Both the position numbers and the translations under genes were made by a program. From Nocardiopsis flavescens (GTDB lineage: Bacteria; Actinomycetota; Actinomycetes; Streptosporangiales; Streptosporangiaceae): a stretch of 64,000 nucleotides of DNA. Where the stretch lies: NCBI RefSeq assembly GCF_900141985.1, contig NZ_FQZK01000006.1:1-64000 (forward strand), written 5' to 3'. Shown in pieces: positions 1-7,315 of the stretch (the stretch's first letter is position 1; each line of letters begins with the position of its first letter). The notes below the pieces were generated by a model. It was not told the DNA's origin, did no database searches, and worked only from the letters and a program-made list of their open reading frames with translations.

Positions 1-1
1 C

Positions 2-622
2 CGCCTCCACGACCTCGCCCGACAAGGCGTCACCCACACCGCACTCACCCACGCCCTCACCGGCTGGGAACACACCACCCGCCCCTACGCCGCACTCAAC
101 GCACGCCTCACCACCCCCGACACCCTCCACGCCTGGAACACCCACAACCTCCACCACACACCGGTCGAACCCGCAGCCGACCAGCACGCACCCGACCACC
201 CCACAACATTCACCCTCGACACACACGGCAAAGCCACCCACACCTGCCCCCACCACCCCACACTCCGCAACACCCCCGGCGGCACCTGCACCATCTGCGG
301 CCACCCCTGCCGCACCCACCCCGACCACACCCCACCACCCACCAAACCCGCAACACCCCACCCCACCCGCACCCTCGACCGCCTCCTCGGCCCACCCCGC
401 CCCGACACCCGCTTCACCACCCCCAAATGCGACAACGAACACTGCAACCCCGACCCCCACTCACCCCGCTACCGCACCATCCTCCGCCGCACACCCGACG
501 ACCGCACCATCACCGCCACCCCCTGCCCCACCTGCGGAGACAGGAGGGGCCGCGCAGCGCTCACACGCGTCCCCGCGGAGCCCTCCCCGTCAGCCTCAAG
601 CGCGACAGGTCGAATGAATTAG
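2..622 (+). CDS. C-terminal part of an unrecognised Cys/His-rich protein (5' end outside window)
   Basis: The frame is open from base 2 to a TAG at 620-622, about 206 residues. I do not recognise the family. It carries two Cys clusters that look like zinc sites: CTICGHPC in the middle, and KCDNEHC followed by PCPTCGD near residue 175. His, Thr and Pro are very common. Codons up to about base 537 are strikingly rich in C and poor in G on this strand (ACC, CAC, CCC), unlike the G+C-balanced genes elsewhere in the window. After the PCPTCGD motif the composition changes abruptly and the last 28 or so residues look non-homologous, so the natural C-terminus may be lost and the frame may run into foreign sequence. 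That it is a real gene is inferred from the long frame and ordered Cys pairs; function is unknown. Confidence 0.5.
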   Translation, partial: RLHDLARQGVTHTALTHALTGWEHTTRPYAALNARLTTPDTLHAWNTHNLHHTPVEPAADQHAPDHPTTFTLDTHGKATHTCPHHPTLRNTPGGTCTICGHPCRTHPDHTPPPTKPATPHPTRTLDRLLGPPRPDTRFTTPKCDNEHCNPDPHSPRYRTILRRTPDDRTITATPCPTCGDRRGRAALTRVPAEPSPSASSATGRMN

Positions 623-650
623 CCTTCACGGCAACAAAAAAGACGAGACG

Positions 651-801
651 AGGCCACTCGCCCCTCATGCGGGGAGCAGTCGGAGCTGGCCCGGTACTTC
701 ATCTCGAACGTGGGACCATCCCCGCGTGCGCGGGGAGCAGGGCGGGCGGGGTCGCGTCCAGCAGGATCGCGAGGGTCCATCCCCGCATGCGCGGGGAGCA
801 G
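651..801 (-). CRISPR. Short type I-E-like CRISPR array, three repeats and two spacers
   Basis: Repeats of 29 bp lie at 651-679, 712-740 and 773-801, exactly 61 bp apart, leaving two 32-bp spacers (680-711 and 741-772). The last two differ at two bases only and hold the palindrome CCCCGC...GCGGGG. The first keeps mainly the end GCGGGGAGCAG and is degenerate. Read on the minus strand the repeat starts CTGCTCCCCGC and ends GGGGATGGTCCC, the layout of actinobacterial type I-E repeats, whose last 8 nt form the crRNA 5' handle. The decayed copy then sits at the leader-distal end, as is usual, which supports minus-strand orientation. No cas gene is visible, so this is an orphan or distal array. Repeat and spacer lengths are seen directly; subtype is inferred. 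Confidence 0.8.
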
Positions 802-818
802 GAGCCCGTGGACAGGAC

Positions 819-849
819 CGGCTCCCGCCGTACGGCCCGGCGGGAGCCG
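819..849. other. 12-bp perfect inverted repeat beside the CRISPR array
   Basis: Arms 819-830 (CGGCTCCCGCCG) and 838-849 pair perfectly around a 7-nt loop. The hairpin starts 18 bp from the outermost repeat, where a leader would be expected for a minus-strand array. It could be a terminator-like stem or a structure in the leader. There is no T tract on either side. Confidence 0.5.
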
Positions 850-900
850 ATTCCTATCGACCCCGAAGCCGACGGAAACCGCCCTCTCGCTCTCGCCAGC

Positions 901-1083
901 ATGATCCGGGCATGCAGTCAGTTACCCGTCGCCATCTCAGGCGGCTTCAGCGCGGCTGACGACGCCTTCGCCGGCAGTGGCGACCGGGATATCGTCATCG
1001 TCGGCCGTAGCGTCGCGGACTCCGCCACTTCTTCCGACATGGCACACCGGCTGTCCACCATCGTCAGCAAAATCAATAGATAG
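901..1083 (+). pseudogene. 3' remnant of a hexulose-6-phosphate synthase / OMP-decarboxylase-fold gene
   Basis: This open frame encodes about 60 residues containing LPVAISGGFS and then DIVIVGRSVADS. That is the pattern of the last strands of the HPS/KGPDC (OMP decarboxylase superfamily) barrel: an Ala-Val-Gly-Gly phosphate-binding turn, then 'adIvIVGraI'. The match may begin slightly upstream, near 880. The catalytic N-terminal two thirds are missing; upstream lie only the CRISPR array and a hairpin, so the fragment cannot fold as an enzyme. It ends 8 bp before a GNAT gene, which suggests the two once formed an operon that was cut on its left side. Family assignment is from short motifs and is an inference. 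Confidence 0.45.
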
Positions 1084-1091
1084 GAACCTCT

Positions 1092-1571
1092 GTGATCGTC
1101 GCCCCCCTTCGGCTTGAACATATCGGCGAGGTTCGGCGGCTCATGGAACTCGGTGCGCCCTACCTCCACGCGCGCACCCTTTCCGATTACTGGCTTTACG
1201 CCACGCTGTTCTCCTCGACCTGCCCTCTCGCCATCGACGACGACGGAACCGTCATCGGAGCGGTCATGGCGTTCCGAAGCCAGGACGATCCCGCTGACGT
1301 CTATGTCCAGGACGTCATCACGCATCCGCGACACCGCCGCCGGGGTGTCACGCGAGCCCTCCTGCAAAGCGTGCGCTCCCAAGCACGGTCGTGGGGCTGC
1401 CAGCGTCTCTATCTCACCTCCGAACCCGACAACGAAACGGCACACGCCGCCTGGGAGTCCCTCGGCTTCGTGAACGTGGCCGGTGATCACCACATCAACG
1501 GAGTCTCCGTCGTCACCGATTTCAAAGGCCCGGGCCGTAGCCGCGCCGTGTACGAATCGCCGCTGAGTTGA
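1092..1571 (+). CDS. GNAT-family N-acetyltransferase
   Basis: A 159-residue GNAT protein with the acetyl-CoA loop at about residues 83-95: VITHPRHRRRGVTRALL carries the family's Q/R-x-x-G-x-A pattern, and a C-terminal AAWESLGF segment forms the usual final helix. The substrate cannot be read from sequence. The start is the GTG at 1092, with AGGAA about 6 nt upstream. It follows the stub of a hexulose-phosphate-synthase-like gene by 8 bp and may be the survivor of that operon. Its codons use A and T in third positions more often than most genes here (for example ATA and TTT), which suggests an origin different from the backbone. GNAT membership is clear; function is not. Confidence 0.8.
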   Translation: MIVAPLRLEHIGEVRRLMELGAPYLHARTLSDYWLYATLFSSTCPLAIDDDGTVIGAVMAFRSQDDPADVYVQDVITHPRHRRRGVTRALLQSVRSQARSWGCQRLYLTSEPDNETAHAAWESLGFVNVAGDHHINGVSVVTDFKGPGRSRAVYESPLS

Positions 1572-1689
1572 ATCTCGCCGGGCAAGGGCCAGCGGGGGGA
1601 GTCCTGCTGGGCGTCGAAGCGTGCACTATCGCGCCTCCGCCCAAAAGGGGGCCGTGGCGGGGCCCACCGGGGCTTTTCCCCGTACCCGG

Positions 1690-1990
1690 GCACCGGTAGG
1701 GCGGGCCCCGGTGCTCCGCGTGGTCACGGGCCGCCCGGCGACGATGTCGATCGCCGCGGTGCGCCGCTACCGCCCAGGTCGCGCGCCTCGGATGCTGTTC
1801 CGCACCCGCCCGGGGGGTACCGCGACCGTGACCTGAGCGCCTTCCTGAACGGCGTCCACCGGCCCTCGGACGCGCCGGTGATCCTGGCGTGGGATGCCCC
1901 GGCCGCCCACCGCGGCGTGTGGACGCGCGCGGCGGCCGAGGCCCCGGAGTGGCCGGAGGTGGAGTACCGGCGAGCCGCGCAATGCCGAGC
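1690..1990 (+). mobile_element. Broken IS630-like transposase remnant
   Basis: Two frames, read one after the other, resemble the middle of actinobacterial IS630-family transposases. Before about 1820, in the first frame, is PVLRVVTG...RRYRPGRAPRMLFRTR, like the family's 'TPVVRV...CYRPG.RPRLLYR' strand region. After a frameshift comes DLSAFLNGVHRPSDAPVILAWDAPAAH, like 'DY..LL...H..L..PIVLVWDNLN.H', which holds one catalytic Asp of the DDE triad. The N-terminal HTH part and the C-terminal 'YAPELNPVE' part are not found, and I saw no terminal inverted repeats. It is therefore dead. Bases 1572-1689 and 1991-2119 show nothing I can assign, apart from an open stretch ending in a TGA at 2113-2115. 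Confidence 0.5.
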
Positions 1991-2119
1991 CCGGGGAGGC
2001 CGCCAAGCCGGTGTGGGAGGACCCGCGGCTGCTCCCGTCGAACACGATCCCCTATCCGGCAGCCGGCGTGCGGGCCTGGCTGGACGGCGCCGGGTTCGCC
2101 CCGCACGGATGGTGACCCC

Positions 2120-2659
2120 TCACGCCGAGGTCGGGCGCACCAGGGCGTCGTAGGTGTCGGTGGTGCGCTCCAGGTCGACACCGAGGCCGCGGGCCCAGGC
2201 GTCGAGTTCGGCCTGAGCCGCCCGGCCGTCGCGGTCGTCGTCGACCACCAGCTCCAGTTCCAGGAACACGCCGGCGTCCTCGACGTCGTCGACGCACACT
2301 CCGATCGGGCCCGCGGTGCCGGTGCGGCGGGTCTTGGCGATGCGCACACTGGGGACGTGGCCCAGGGCGGTGAGGACGCCGTGCATCGAGCCGCGGTCGG
2401 CGACGGCCGTCTCGTGTTCGACGCACTCCATGGCGTTGGCCAGCGGCGTCTTCGTCGTGACGACGTGTCGGCCGTCCTGGGTGCGCAGGCGGGCGAAGGT
2501 GAAGCCGACCTTGCCCTGGGAGGGGTCCCAGCCGGAGGGGGCGTAGGCCTGGTCGTCCTGGCGGGAGGGGTCGCCCAGGGCCACCCCTGCGGCCTTGAGC
2601 GCGAGCAGCAGCCCTTCCAGGTCGCCCACCCGGTACTTCGTCTCGATCTCCCGCATCAT
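2120..2659 (-). CDS. CYTH-domain (adenylate cyclase/thiamine triphosphatase fold) protein
   Basis: A 179-residue protein that begins (M)MREIETKYRV, the ExExK signature that opens CYTH domains; these tunnel-fold enzymes bind triphosphates with two metal ions. Further acidic and basic strands follow in the expected order: FTFARLR, TTKTPL, IAKTRRTG and FLELELVVDD. Its length fits a single CYTH domain similar to class IV adenylate cyclase or CyaB. The frame stays open upstream to 2911, but the CYTH signature needs to be N-terminal, so I place the start at the ATG at 2659 (or the next ATG at 2656). The exact reaction (cyclase, ThTPase or triphosphatase) cannot be told from sequence. It is monocistronic, with a 324-bp gap behind its start. 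Confidence 0.8.
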   Translation of the reverse strand: MMREIETKYRVGDLEGLLLALKAAGVALGDPSRQDDQAYAPSGWDPSQGKVGFTFARLRTQDGRHVVTTKTPLANAMECVEHETAVADRGSMHGVLTALGHVPSVRIAKTRRTGTAGPIGVCVDDVEDAGVFLELELVVDDDRDGRAAQAELDAWARGLGVDLERTTDTYDALVRPTSA

Positions 2660-2983
2660 GCGCCCCTGCCGTCTCGGTTGCACCGTCGGGGCGAGCGTAG
2701 CGAGGACGGGACCGGCCGGGAGGGGGATCAAGGCAACGGCCCTCCCCGCGCCCCGACCGGCTTCCCACGTCCTGTCCCTACGCTCCCCACGCGCGGGGCA
2801 CCGACCGGAGGGGCGACCGCACATTCGGCCGGGCCCTGTGGGCACAGGGCCGAAGCGGCTCGGCGCCGGCCCTCCCGGGAGGGGACCGCTCCGGGACGGC
2901 CGGGGCTCCACCGGCGGGCCCGCCGTGCCCGGTGAACACCGGGCAGGCGAGACCTGCTCCTCGGACCTGCGGGGGGCCGCGGC
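2660..2983. other. Intergenic region with one short hairpin
   Basis: No credible gene is seen. A 9-bp inverted repeat (2832-2840 with 2843-2851, GGCCCTGTG arms) lies about 130 bp beyond the stop of the acetyltransferase at 2984-3565 and might help end its transcript. The part next to 2659 should hold the promoter of the CYTH gene, but no clear -10/-35 pair stands out. Confidence 0.35.
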
Positions 2984-3565
2984 CTAGGACGTCCGGCCGC
3001 GTTCGGCGGCTTCCCGTGCGCGGTGCCGTGCGTACCCTCCCCGCGTGACGCGGTAGAGCACGTTGGGGCGCAGGGGCCCCTCGGGGGCCTCGGGGTCGTC
3101 GAAGTCCCCGCCGGGGTCGCGGGTCATGCCGATGCGGGCCATGACGGCCTGCGAGCGGTGGTTGGCCGCCGTGGTGACGGCCAGGACCTCCGCCAGGCCC
3201 AGCGCGCCGAACCCGTGGTCCAGGGCGGCCCGCGCCGCCTCGGTGGCGTACCCGCGCCCCCAGGCGTGCCGGGCGAGCCGCCATCCGGCCTCCACCCCGG
3301 AGAAGGGGAGGTGCTCCTCCACCCGGTCCAGCCCCGCGAAGCCGACGAACTCCCCCGTCGCGCGGACCTCGACCGCCCACCAGCCGTGGCCGCGCCGGTC
3401 GAAGTCGCGCAGGAAGCGCGCGACGGAGGCGTCGCTCTGCTCCCGGGTCAGGGGAGGCCCCAGGTGCTCGCGGACGCGGGGGTCGGCGTTCATCTCAGCC
3501 CAGGGTCCGAGGTCGGAGTCGCGCCAGCGGCGCAGGACGAGGCGTTCGGTGCGGATCTCAGTCAC
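2984..3565 (-). CDS. RimJ/RimL-type GNAT acetyltransferase
   Basis: A 193-residue protein with the full layout of the RimJ/RimL (Acetyltransf_3) branch of GNATs: IRTERLVLRRWRDSDL at the N-terminus, the acetyl-CoA binding segment AWGRGYATEAARAALDHGF near residues 100-118, and the late AVTTAANHRSQAVMARIGM segment, where Asn and Ser pack on the cofactor. Relatives acetylate protein N-termini, aminoglycosides or small amines; the substrate here cannot be predicted. The start is a GTG at 3565. The C-terminal 20 residues are rich in Arg and Ala. It stands alone between the CYTH gene and the siderophore locus, with 164 bp to the siderophore-interacting protein gene. Confidence 0.85.
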   Translation of the reverse strand: MTEIRTERLVLRRWRDSDLGPWAEMNADPRVREHLGPPLTREQSDASVARFLRDFDRRGHGWWAVEVRATGEFVGFAGLDRVEEHLPFSGVEAGWRLARHAWGRGYATEAARAALDHGFGALGLAEVLAVTTAANHRSQAVMARIGMTRDPGGDFDDPEAPEGPLRPNVLYRVTRGGYARHRAREAAERGRTS

Positions 3566-3729
3566 GGGGTCCAGTCAAGGGGAGGGCCCGCGGGCCCGGC
3601 AACCGCGCCCCGCCCGCGAACCGGGAGGAGGCGTCGGGTGCAGGGCCCGGCCGGAGAGGGCCGACCGCCCCTCCCCGGTGGCGGGCCCGGCCCGGACCCC
3701 GGACGCCGGCAGGCGCACCGGCGCCCGGC

Positions 3730-4551
3730 CTACTCGTCGTCCTCCTCCTCGTGGTGGTCGAGGTTGGAGGTGCCGCGCCGCCAGTACCCGTCCACCTCGC
3801 AGGTGGTGTTGCGGACGAACCCGCGCTCCTTGAGCAGGCGGCGGATCGGCTTGAGCGAGGTCGCCTCCCCGGCCGCGTACACCATCCCCTCTCCCCCGGG
3901 CAGCTCCAGGTCCCGGAACGCCTCCAGCAGCAGGTCGGTGGTCCCGGCCTCGGCGGCGCCGCGGTGCAGCCAGGTGATCCGCGCGCCCTCGGGCGCCTCG
4001 ATCTCCTGCTCCTCGGCGGCGTCCACCACCTCGAAGAACGCGAACACGCGGGCGTCGGCGGGCAGCTCCTCCACGTAGCGGGCGGCGGCGGGCAGCGCCG
4101 TCTCGTCCACCATCAGCACGTGGTAGTCGAACTCCCCGGTGATCCAGGCGGTCCCGCGCGGGCCCAGCACGCCCAGCCGGTCGCCGGGCCGGGCGGCCTG
4201 CGCCCAGCGCCCGGCGGGGCCGTGGTCGTGGGAGACGAAGTCGACGGTCAGGCGCTCGGCGTCCAGGGCGCGCACGGTGTAGTCGCGAAAGACCACCCCC
4301 GGGGCGCGGAAGTTGAGGCAGCGGTCGTCCTCCACCACGGGCAGGACGTGTCCGCCGTCCCCGTTGGGGAACCACAGCTTGACGTGGTCGGCGAAGTTGT
4401 CGCTGCGCATCCCCTCCAGGTCGGGGCCGGACAGGTGGACGCGGATCATGCGCGGGGTGACGCGCTCGACCTCGGCGACCTCCAGCACGCGCGGGCGCAG
4501 CGGGTACATCCGGACGCGGCGCTCGTGGGCCGGGGTGGTCGGGGTGGTCAT
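3730..4551 (-). CDS. Siderophore-interacting protein (FAD-dependent ferric-siderophore reductase, SIP/ViuB family)
   Basis: A 273-residue cytoplasmic flavoprotein that releases iron by reducing ferric siderophores. The FAD-binding barrel carries RDYTVR (residues 89-94) and HDHGPAGRWA (108-117), both hallmarks of the family. LGVLGPRG follows, then the SIP domain with VDETALPAAARYVEEL, AAGEATSLKPIRR and the closing GYWRRG. Length and order match YqjH/ViuB-type SIPs. A very acidic tail (EEEDDE) ends the protein. It lies 27 bp downstream of the EntS-like exporter and is the last gene of the uptake/export operon that runs from 7165 leftwards. An iron box at 7255-7273 probably controls it. Confidence 0.9.
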   Translation of the reverse strand: MTTPTTPAHERRVRMYPLRPRVLEVAEVERVTPRMIRVHLSGPDLEGMRSDNFADHVKLWFPNGDGGHVLPVVEDDRCLNFRAPGVVFRDYTVRALDAERLTVDFVSHDHGPAGRWAQAARPGDRLGVLGPRGTAWITGEFDYHVLMVDETALPAAARYVEELPADARVFAFFEVVDAAEEQEIEAPEGARITWLHRGAAEAGTTDLLLEAFRDLELPGGEGMVYAAGEATSLKPIRRLLKERGFVRNTTCEVDGYWRRGTSNLDHHEEEDDE

Positions 4552-4578
4552 GGTCGTACTCCTAGCGGTCGGGCTCCG

Positions 4579-5844
4579 TTACGGGACGGAGGGGTCTTGG
4601 GGCCGGGCGGTCCGCACCCGGCCGGTGCGCAGGCCCGCGCAGGTCAGGGCGACCAGGGCGGCGCCGGCGACGGTGAGGGCCCCGCCCGCCATGAGGGCGC
4701 CCGCGGCGCCGACGAGGGGGGCGAGTGCGCCCAGGGTGAGGGCTCCGGTGCTGTCGCCGACGGTGGCCTGGGCGGTCCACACGGCGTTGACGCGCCCGCG
4801 CAGCCGGTCGGGGGTGTGCGACTGCAGCAGCGCGTAGCGCAGGATCTCCTCCACGACCTGGCCGAATCCGAGCAGGACGAGGAAGGCGAACGCGAGCGGC
4901 GCCCAGGGGGAGGCCCCCAGGGCCAGCACGGCGGCCCCGCACAGCGCGACGGCCGCCAGCAGCAGACCGCCGGTGCGGTGGGCGCGTCCGGCCCAGCCGC
5001 TGGTCAGCGAGCCGATCAGCGCTCCCAGGGCGGGCGCGGTGTACAGCAGGCCCACCAGGGCCTCTCCCCCGCCCAGGACCTTGTCGGTGAACTCGGGGAC
5101 GAGCACGGCCGGGGTGGCGAAGAGCATCTGCACGAGGCCGAGCAGCAGCAGCGGGCCCACCACGCGGTGGCGGAGGGCGAACCGTGCCCCCTCGCGCAGG
5201 TCGGCCGCCGCCGAGGGGCGCGGCCCGGTCGCGGCGGGCGCGTCCAGGCGGGGCAGCCGCCACACCAGGGCGGTGGTGACCAGGGACAGGGCGGCGGTGA
5301 CGGCGTAGTTGGCGCCGATCCCCCAGGCGGCGATCAGCACGCCGCCCAGGGCCGGGGCGAGCACCGAGCCGAGTTCGGCGTTCAGGGCCAGCAGGGCCCC
5401 GGCGGCGGGCAGCCGGTCGGGGGCGACGAACCCGGGGGCGGCGGCCTGGAGGGCGACGGCGCTGAAGGACCCGAACAGGCCGTTGCCGACGGCCGCGGCG
5501 TAGATCACCCACAGCCAGGGGGTCTCGGGGAGCAGGGTGTTGGCGGCCAGGGCGCCGAAGCCCAGGACGGCGGAGGCGCGGCCGATGACGATGAGGCGGC
5601 GCCGGTCCCCCCGGTCGGCGAGCAGGCCGCCGATGAGCGTCCCCGCCAGGACGCTGACGGCCGTGGCGGCGTGCACGGTGGCCACCATCAGGGAGGATCC
5701 GGTGAGCTGGTACACCTGGAGCGGCAGGGCGACGGCGGCGAAGCCCAGGCCGAACACGGAGACGAGCCGGGCGGTGAAGACGATCCTGAATTCACGGCTC
5801 TGGCGCAGGGGGCCGGTGTCGACCATCAGCCGGGAGAGCTTCAC
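4579..5844 (-). CDS. EntS-like MFS exporter, probably siderophore secretion
   Basis: A 421-residue MFS protein with about 12 hydrophobic segments. It resembles enterobactin exporter EntS in detail: FRIVFTARLVSVFGLGF at the N-terminus, GGLLADRGDRRRLIVIGR as the loop after helix 2, LNAELGSVLAPALGG in mid-protein, and the late LRGRVNAVWTAQATVGDSTGA. In EntS-type proteins this carrier moves the finished catecholate siderophore out through the inner membrane. The start is the GTG at 5844, preceded by AAGGAA at a good distance; an internal ATG at residue 8 is possible. It sits between the MbtH gene (87 bp, with a hairpin) and the siderophore-interacting protein gene (27 bp). The substrate is inferred from the locus. 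Confidence 0.85.
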   Translation of the reverse strand: MKLSRLMVDTGPLRQSREFRIVFTARLVSVFGLGFAAVALPLQVYQLTGSSLMVATVHAATAVSVLAGTLIGGLLADRGDRRRLIVIGRASAVLGFGALAANTLLPETPWLWVIYAAAVGNGLFGSFSAVALQAAAPGFVAPDRLPAAGALLALNAELGSVLAPALGGVLIAAWGIGANYAVTAALSLVTTALVWRLPRLDAPAATGPRPSAAADLREGARFALRHRVVGPLLLLGLVQMLFATPAVLVPEFTDKVLGGGEALVGLLYTAPALGALIGSLTSGWAGRAHRTGGLLLAAVALCGAAVLALGASPWAPLAFAFLVLLGFGQVVEEILRYALLQSHTPDRLRGRVNAVWTAQATVGDSTGALTLGALAPLVGAAGALMAGGALTVAGAALVALTCAGLRTGRVRTARPQDPSVP

Positions 5845-5886
5845 GGGTTCCTTCGCGGGTTCGTCGGGCGGCGGTGCGGTGCGCGG

Positions 5887-5920
5887 GCGGCGGGGGTCCG
5901 GGGGACGGGGCCCCCGCCGC
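5887..5920. other. 10-bp hairpin between MbtH and exporter genes
   Basis: Arms 5887-5896 (GCGGCGGGGG) and 5911-5920 pair perfectly around a 14-nt loop. It lies in the 87-bp gap inside the uptake operon. There is no T run, so it may act as a processing or partial attenuation site that sets MbtH and binding-protein levels above those of downstream genes. Only the structure is seen; the role is a guess. Confidence 0.35.
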
Positions 5921-5931
5921 GTCCGCGGCGG

Positions 5932-6138
5932 TCAGGCCGTGGCCTCCCGCAGGCTGCGGGGGCGCAGGTCGGTCCAGTGCGTGTCGACGTACTCCAGGGA
6001 CTCGTCCCTGGTGGCGGGGCCGTACACGGTGGTCCAGCCCGCGGGGACCGGGGCGAACTCCGGCCACAGGGAGTGCTGGTCCTCGTCGTTGACCACCACG
6101 AGGTAGGTGCCGTCGGGGTCGTCGAACGGGTTGGTCAT
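5932..6138 (-). CDS. mbtH: MbtH-like protein, NRPS adenylation-domain partner
   Basis: A 68-residue protein with nearly all the invariant family positions: NPFDD at residues 3-7, [13 protein letters not shown] and WTDLRPRSL near the end. MbtH-like proteins bind A domains and are needed for many of them to fold or to activate amino acids. It most likely serves one or more of the five A domains in the large operon beginning at 31871. The common Cys before LxYV (CLDYV) is Ser here (SLEYV), which is seen in some relatives. The ATG at 6138 has AAGGGAA upstream. It lies 40 bp after the substrate-binding lipoprotein gene, in the same operon. Confidence 0.95.
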   Translation of the reverse strand: MTNPFDDPDGTYLVVVNDEDQHSLWPEFAPVPAGWTTVYGPATRDESLEYVDTHWTDLRPRSLREATA

Positions 6139-6178
6139 GGCCTTGTTCCCTTCGGGTGCGGTGGTGTGCCGGGGCGGG

Positions 6179-7165
6179 TCACAGGTCCTGGAGGACGGCC
6201 TCGACCTGGTCGAGGACGTCGTCGGCCTGTCCGTAGGTGCGGGAGAAGCTGTAGCGCAGCGGGAAGACCCGGTCCTCGCGGGCGGCGGGCAGGGTGGCCC
6301 ACAGCTCGTTGCCCAGGAGCTCCTCGGTGACGGGGTCGGCCTCCAGGGTCACGTCGGTCTCGTAGAAGACGACGTCGGCGTCGTTGAGCACGTCGATCTC
6401 CTCCAGGGAGTACCAGGCGGCGAACTCGTCGCCGGCGGGCTCCACGGCCGAGGTGAGGCCGGCCCCGAGGCTGTCGAGCGTGTAGGCGCCCCAGGCGTTG
6501 GAGTTGACGACGGCGAGCTGTCCCTCGACCGCGAAGACGACCGCGAAGGTGGTGTCCTCCAGCTGCTCGGCGTAGGTCCGGGCGATCTCCGCGGAGCGCT
6601 CCTCGAACGCGGCCTTGTCCTGCGCGGCGCGTTCGCCGTCGCCGACGACGCCGGCGAGTTCGAGCGACATCTCGCGGAGCCCGTCGCCGGCGCCCTCGAA
6701 GTCGAACAGGACGGTGGGGGCGATCTCCTCCAGGTCGGCCTTGTGGGCCTCGAAGTCGGCGTGGCTCTGCTCGCGGACGCCGCCGATGATGAGGTCGGGC
6801 TCGGCGGTGGCGACGGCCTCCAGGTTGATGGTGAGGTCGGTGGCCTGGACGACGGGGACCTGTTCGAGGATGCCGAGCTGCTCCTCGGTGTACAGGCCCG
6901 GACCGGGCTCGATGGCGCCGGCGGGGGCGATCCCGGCTTCGAGCAGGACCTCGTTGCCGAACTCCAGGGCGACGACGGACCGGGGCTCGGCGGGGATCTC
7001 GACGGGCCCGTAGTCGGTCTCGACGGTGACGGTCTCACCCGTGGCCGCGGCGTCGTCGGTGTCCTCTGCGGCTCCGCCGCTCCCGCAGGCGGTGAGGGCC
7101 GTGAGGAGGGCGAGGCCGGCGGCGGTCAGGGCTCCGCCGCGCAGGTGGGTGGTCCGGTGTGTCAC
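6179..7165 (-). CDS. Iron-siderophore ABC transporter substrate-binding lipoprotein
   Basis: A 328-residue FepB/FecB-type binding protein. A lipoprotein signal with lipobox LTAC ends at Cys27 and is followed by a Gly/Ala/Asp linker. The mature part has the class III two-lobed pattern: [28 protein letters not shown], then EPDLIIGG, the helical backbone, and a C-terminal [15 protein letters not shown] helix. It should capture the ferric siderophore outside the membrane and hand it to a permease. No permease or ATPase gene is in the window, so these must lie elsewhere. The start is the GTG at 7165, 9 nt after AGGAAG. It is the first gene of its operon and has an iron box 90 bp upstream. Confidence 0.93.
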   Translation of the reverse strand: MTHRTTHLRGGALTAAGLALLTALTACGSGGAAEDTDDAAATGETVTVETDYGPVEIPAEPRSVVALEFGNEVLLEAGIAPAGAIEPGPGLYTEEQLGILEQVPVVQATDLTINLEAVATAEPDLIIGGVREQSHADFEAHKADLEEIAPTVLFDFEGAGDGLREMSLELAGVVGDGERAAQDKAAFEERSAEIARTYAEQLEDTTFAVVFAVEGQLAVVNSNAWGAYTLDSLGAGLTSAVEPAGDEFAAWYSLEEIDVLNDADVVFYETDVTLEADPVTEELLGNELWATLPAAREDRVFPLRYSFSRTYGQADDVLDQVEAVLQDL

Positions 7166-7254
7166 TGTGGTGGCTTCCTGTGCGTGGTGGGTGTGGGGGA
7201 AGGGGGCGGGCCGGGGTGCGGGCGGCCCGACGCACCCGGGGCACCCGATCGGGA

Positions 7255-7273
7255 TAAGGATAGCCTAACCTAA
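7255..7273. promoter_or_regulatory. Iron box (DmdR/IdeR-type operator)
   Basis: The 19 bases TAAGGATAGCCTAACCTAA match the actinobacterial IdeR/DmdR palindrome (reverse complement of TTAGGTTAGGCTAACCTAA) at 17 of 19 positions. It lies 90 bp upstream of the binding-protein gene and just past the end of the NRPS operon, in the one AT-richer patch of the gap. With iron present, a DtxR-family repressor should bind here and silence the binding protein, MbtH, exporter and reductase genes. Confidence 0.85.
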
Positions 7274-7315
7274 TCTTCTGCGGGTGCCGAGGGTGGCTTT
7301 GCGGCGCGCGGACCC

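Noticed and set aside
1991..2115. Separate small gene ending at 2115
   Set aside because: The frame is short, without a ribosome site, and starts inside the transposase remnant; it may be another fragment but I cannot support a call.
2660..2911. 84-residue N-terminal extension of the CYTH protein
   Set aside because: It is Arg/Gly/Pro-rich and lacks homology; the ExExK motif should be close to the N-terminus.
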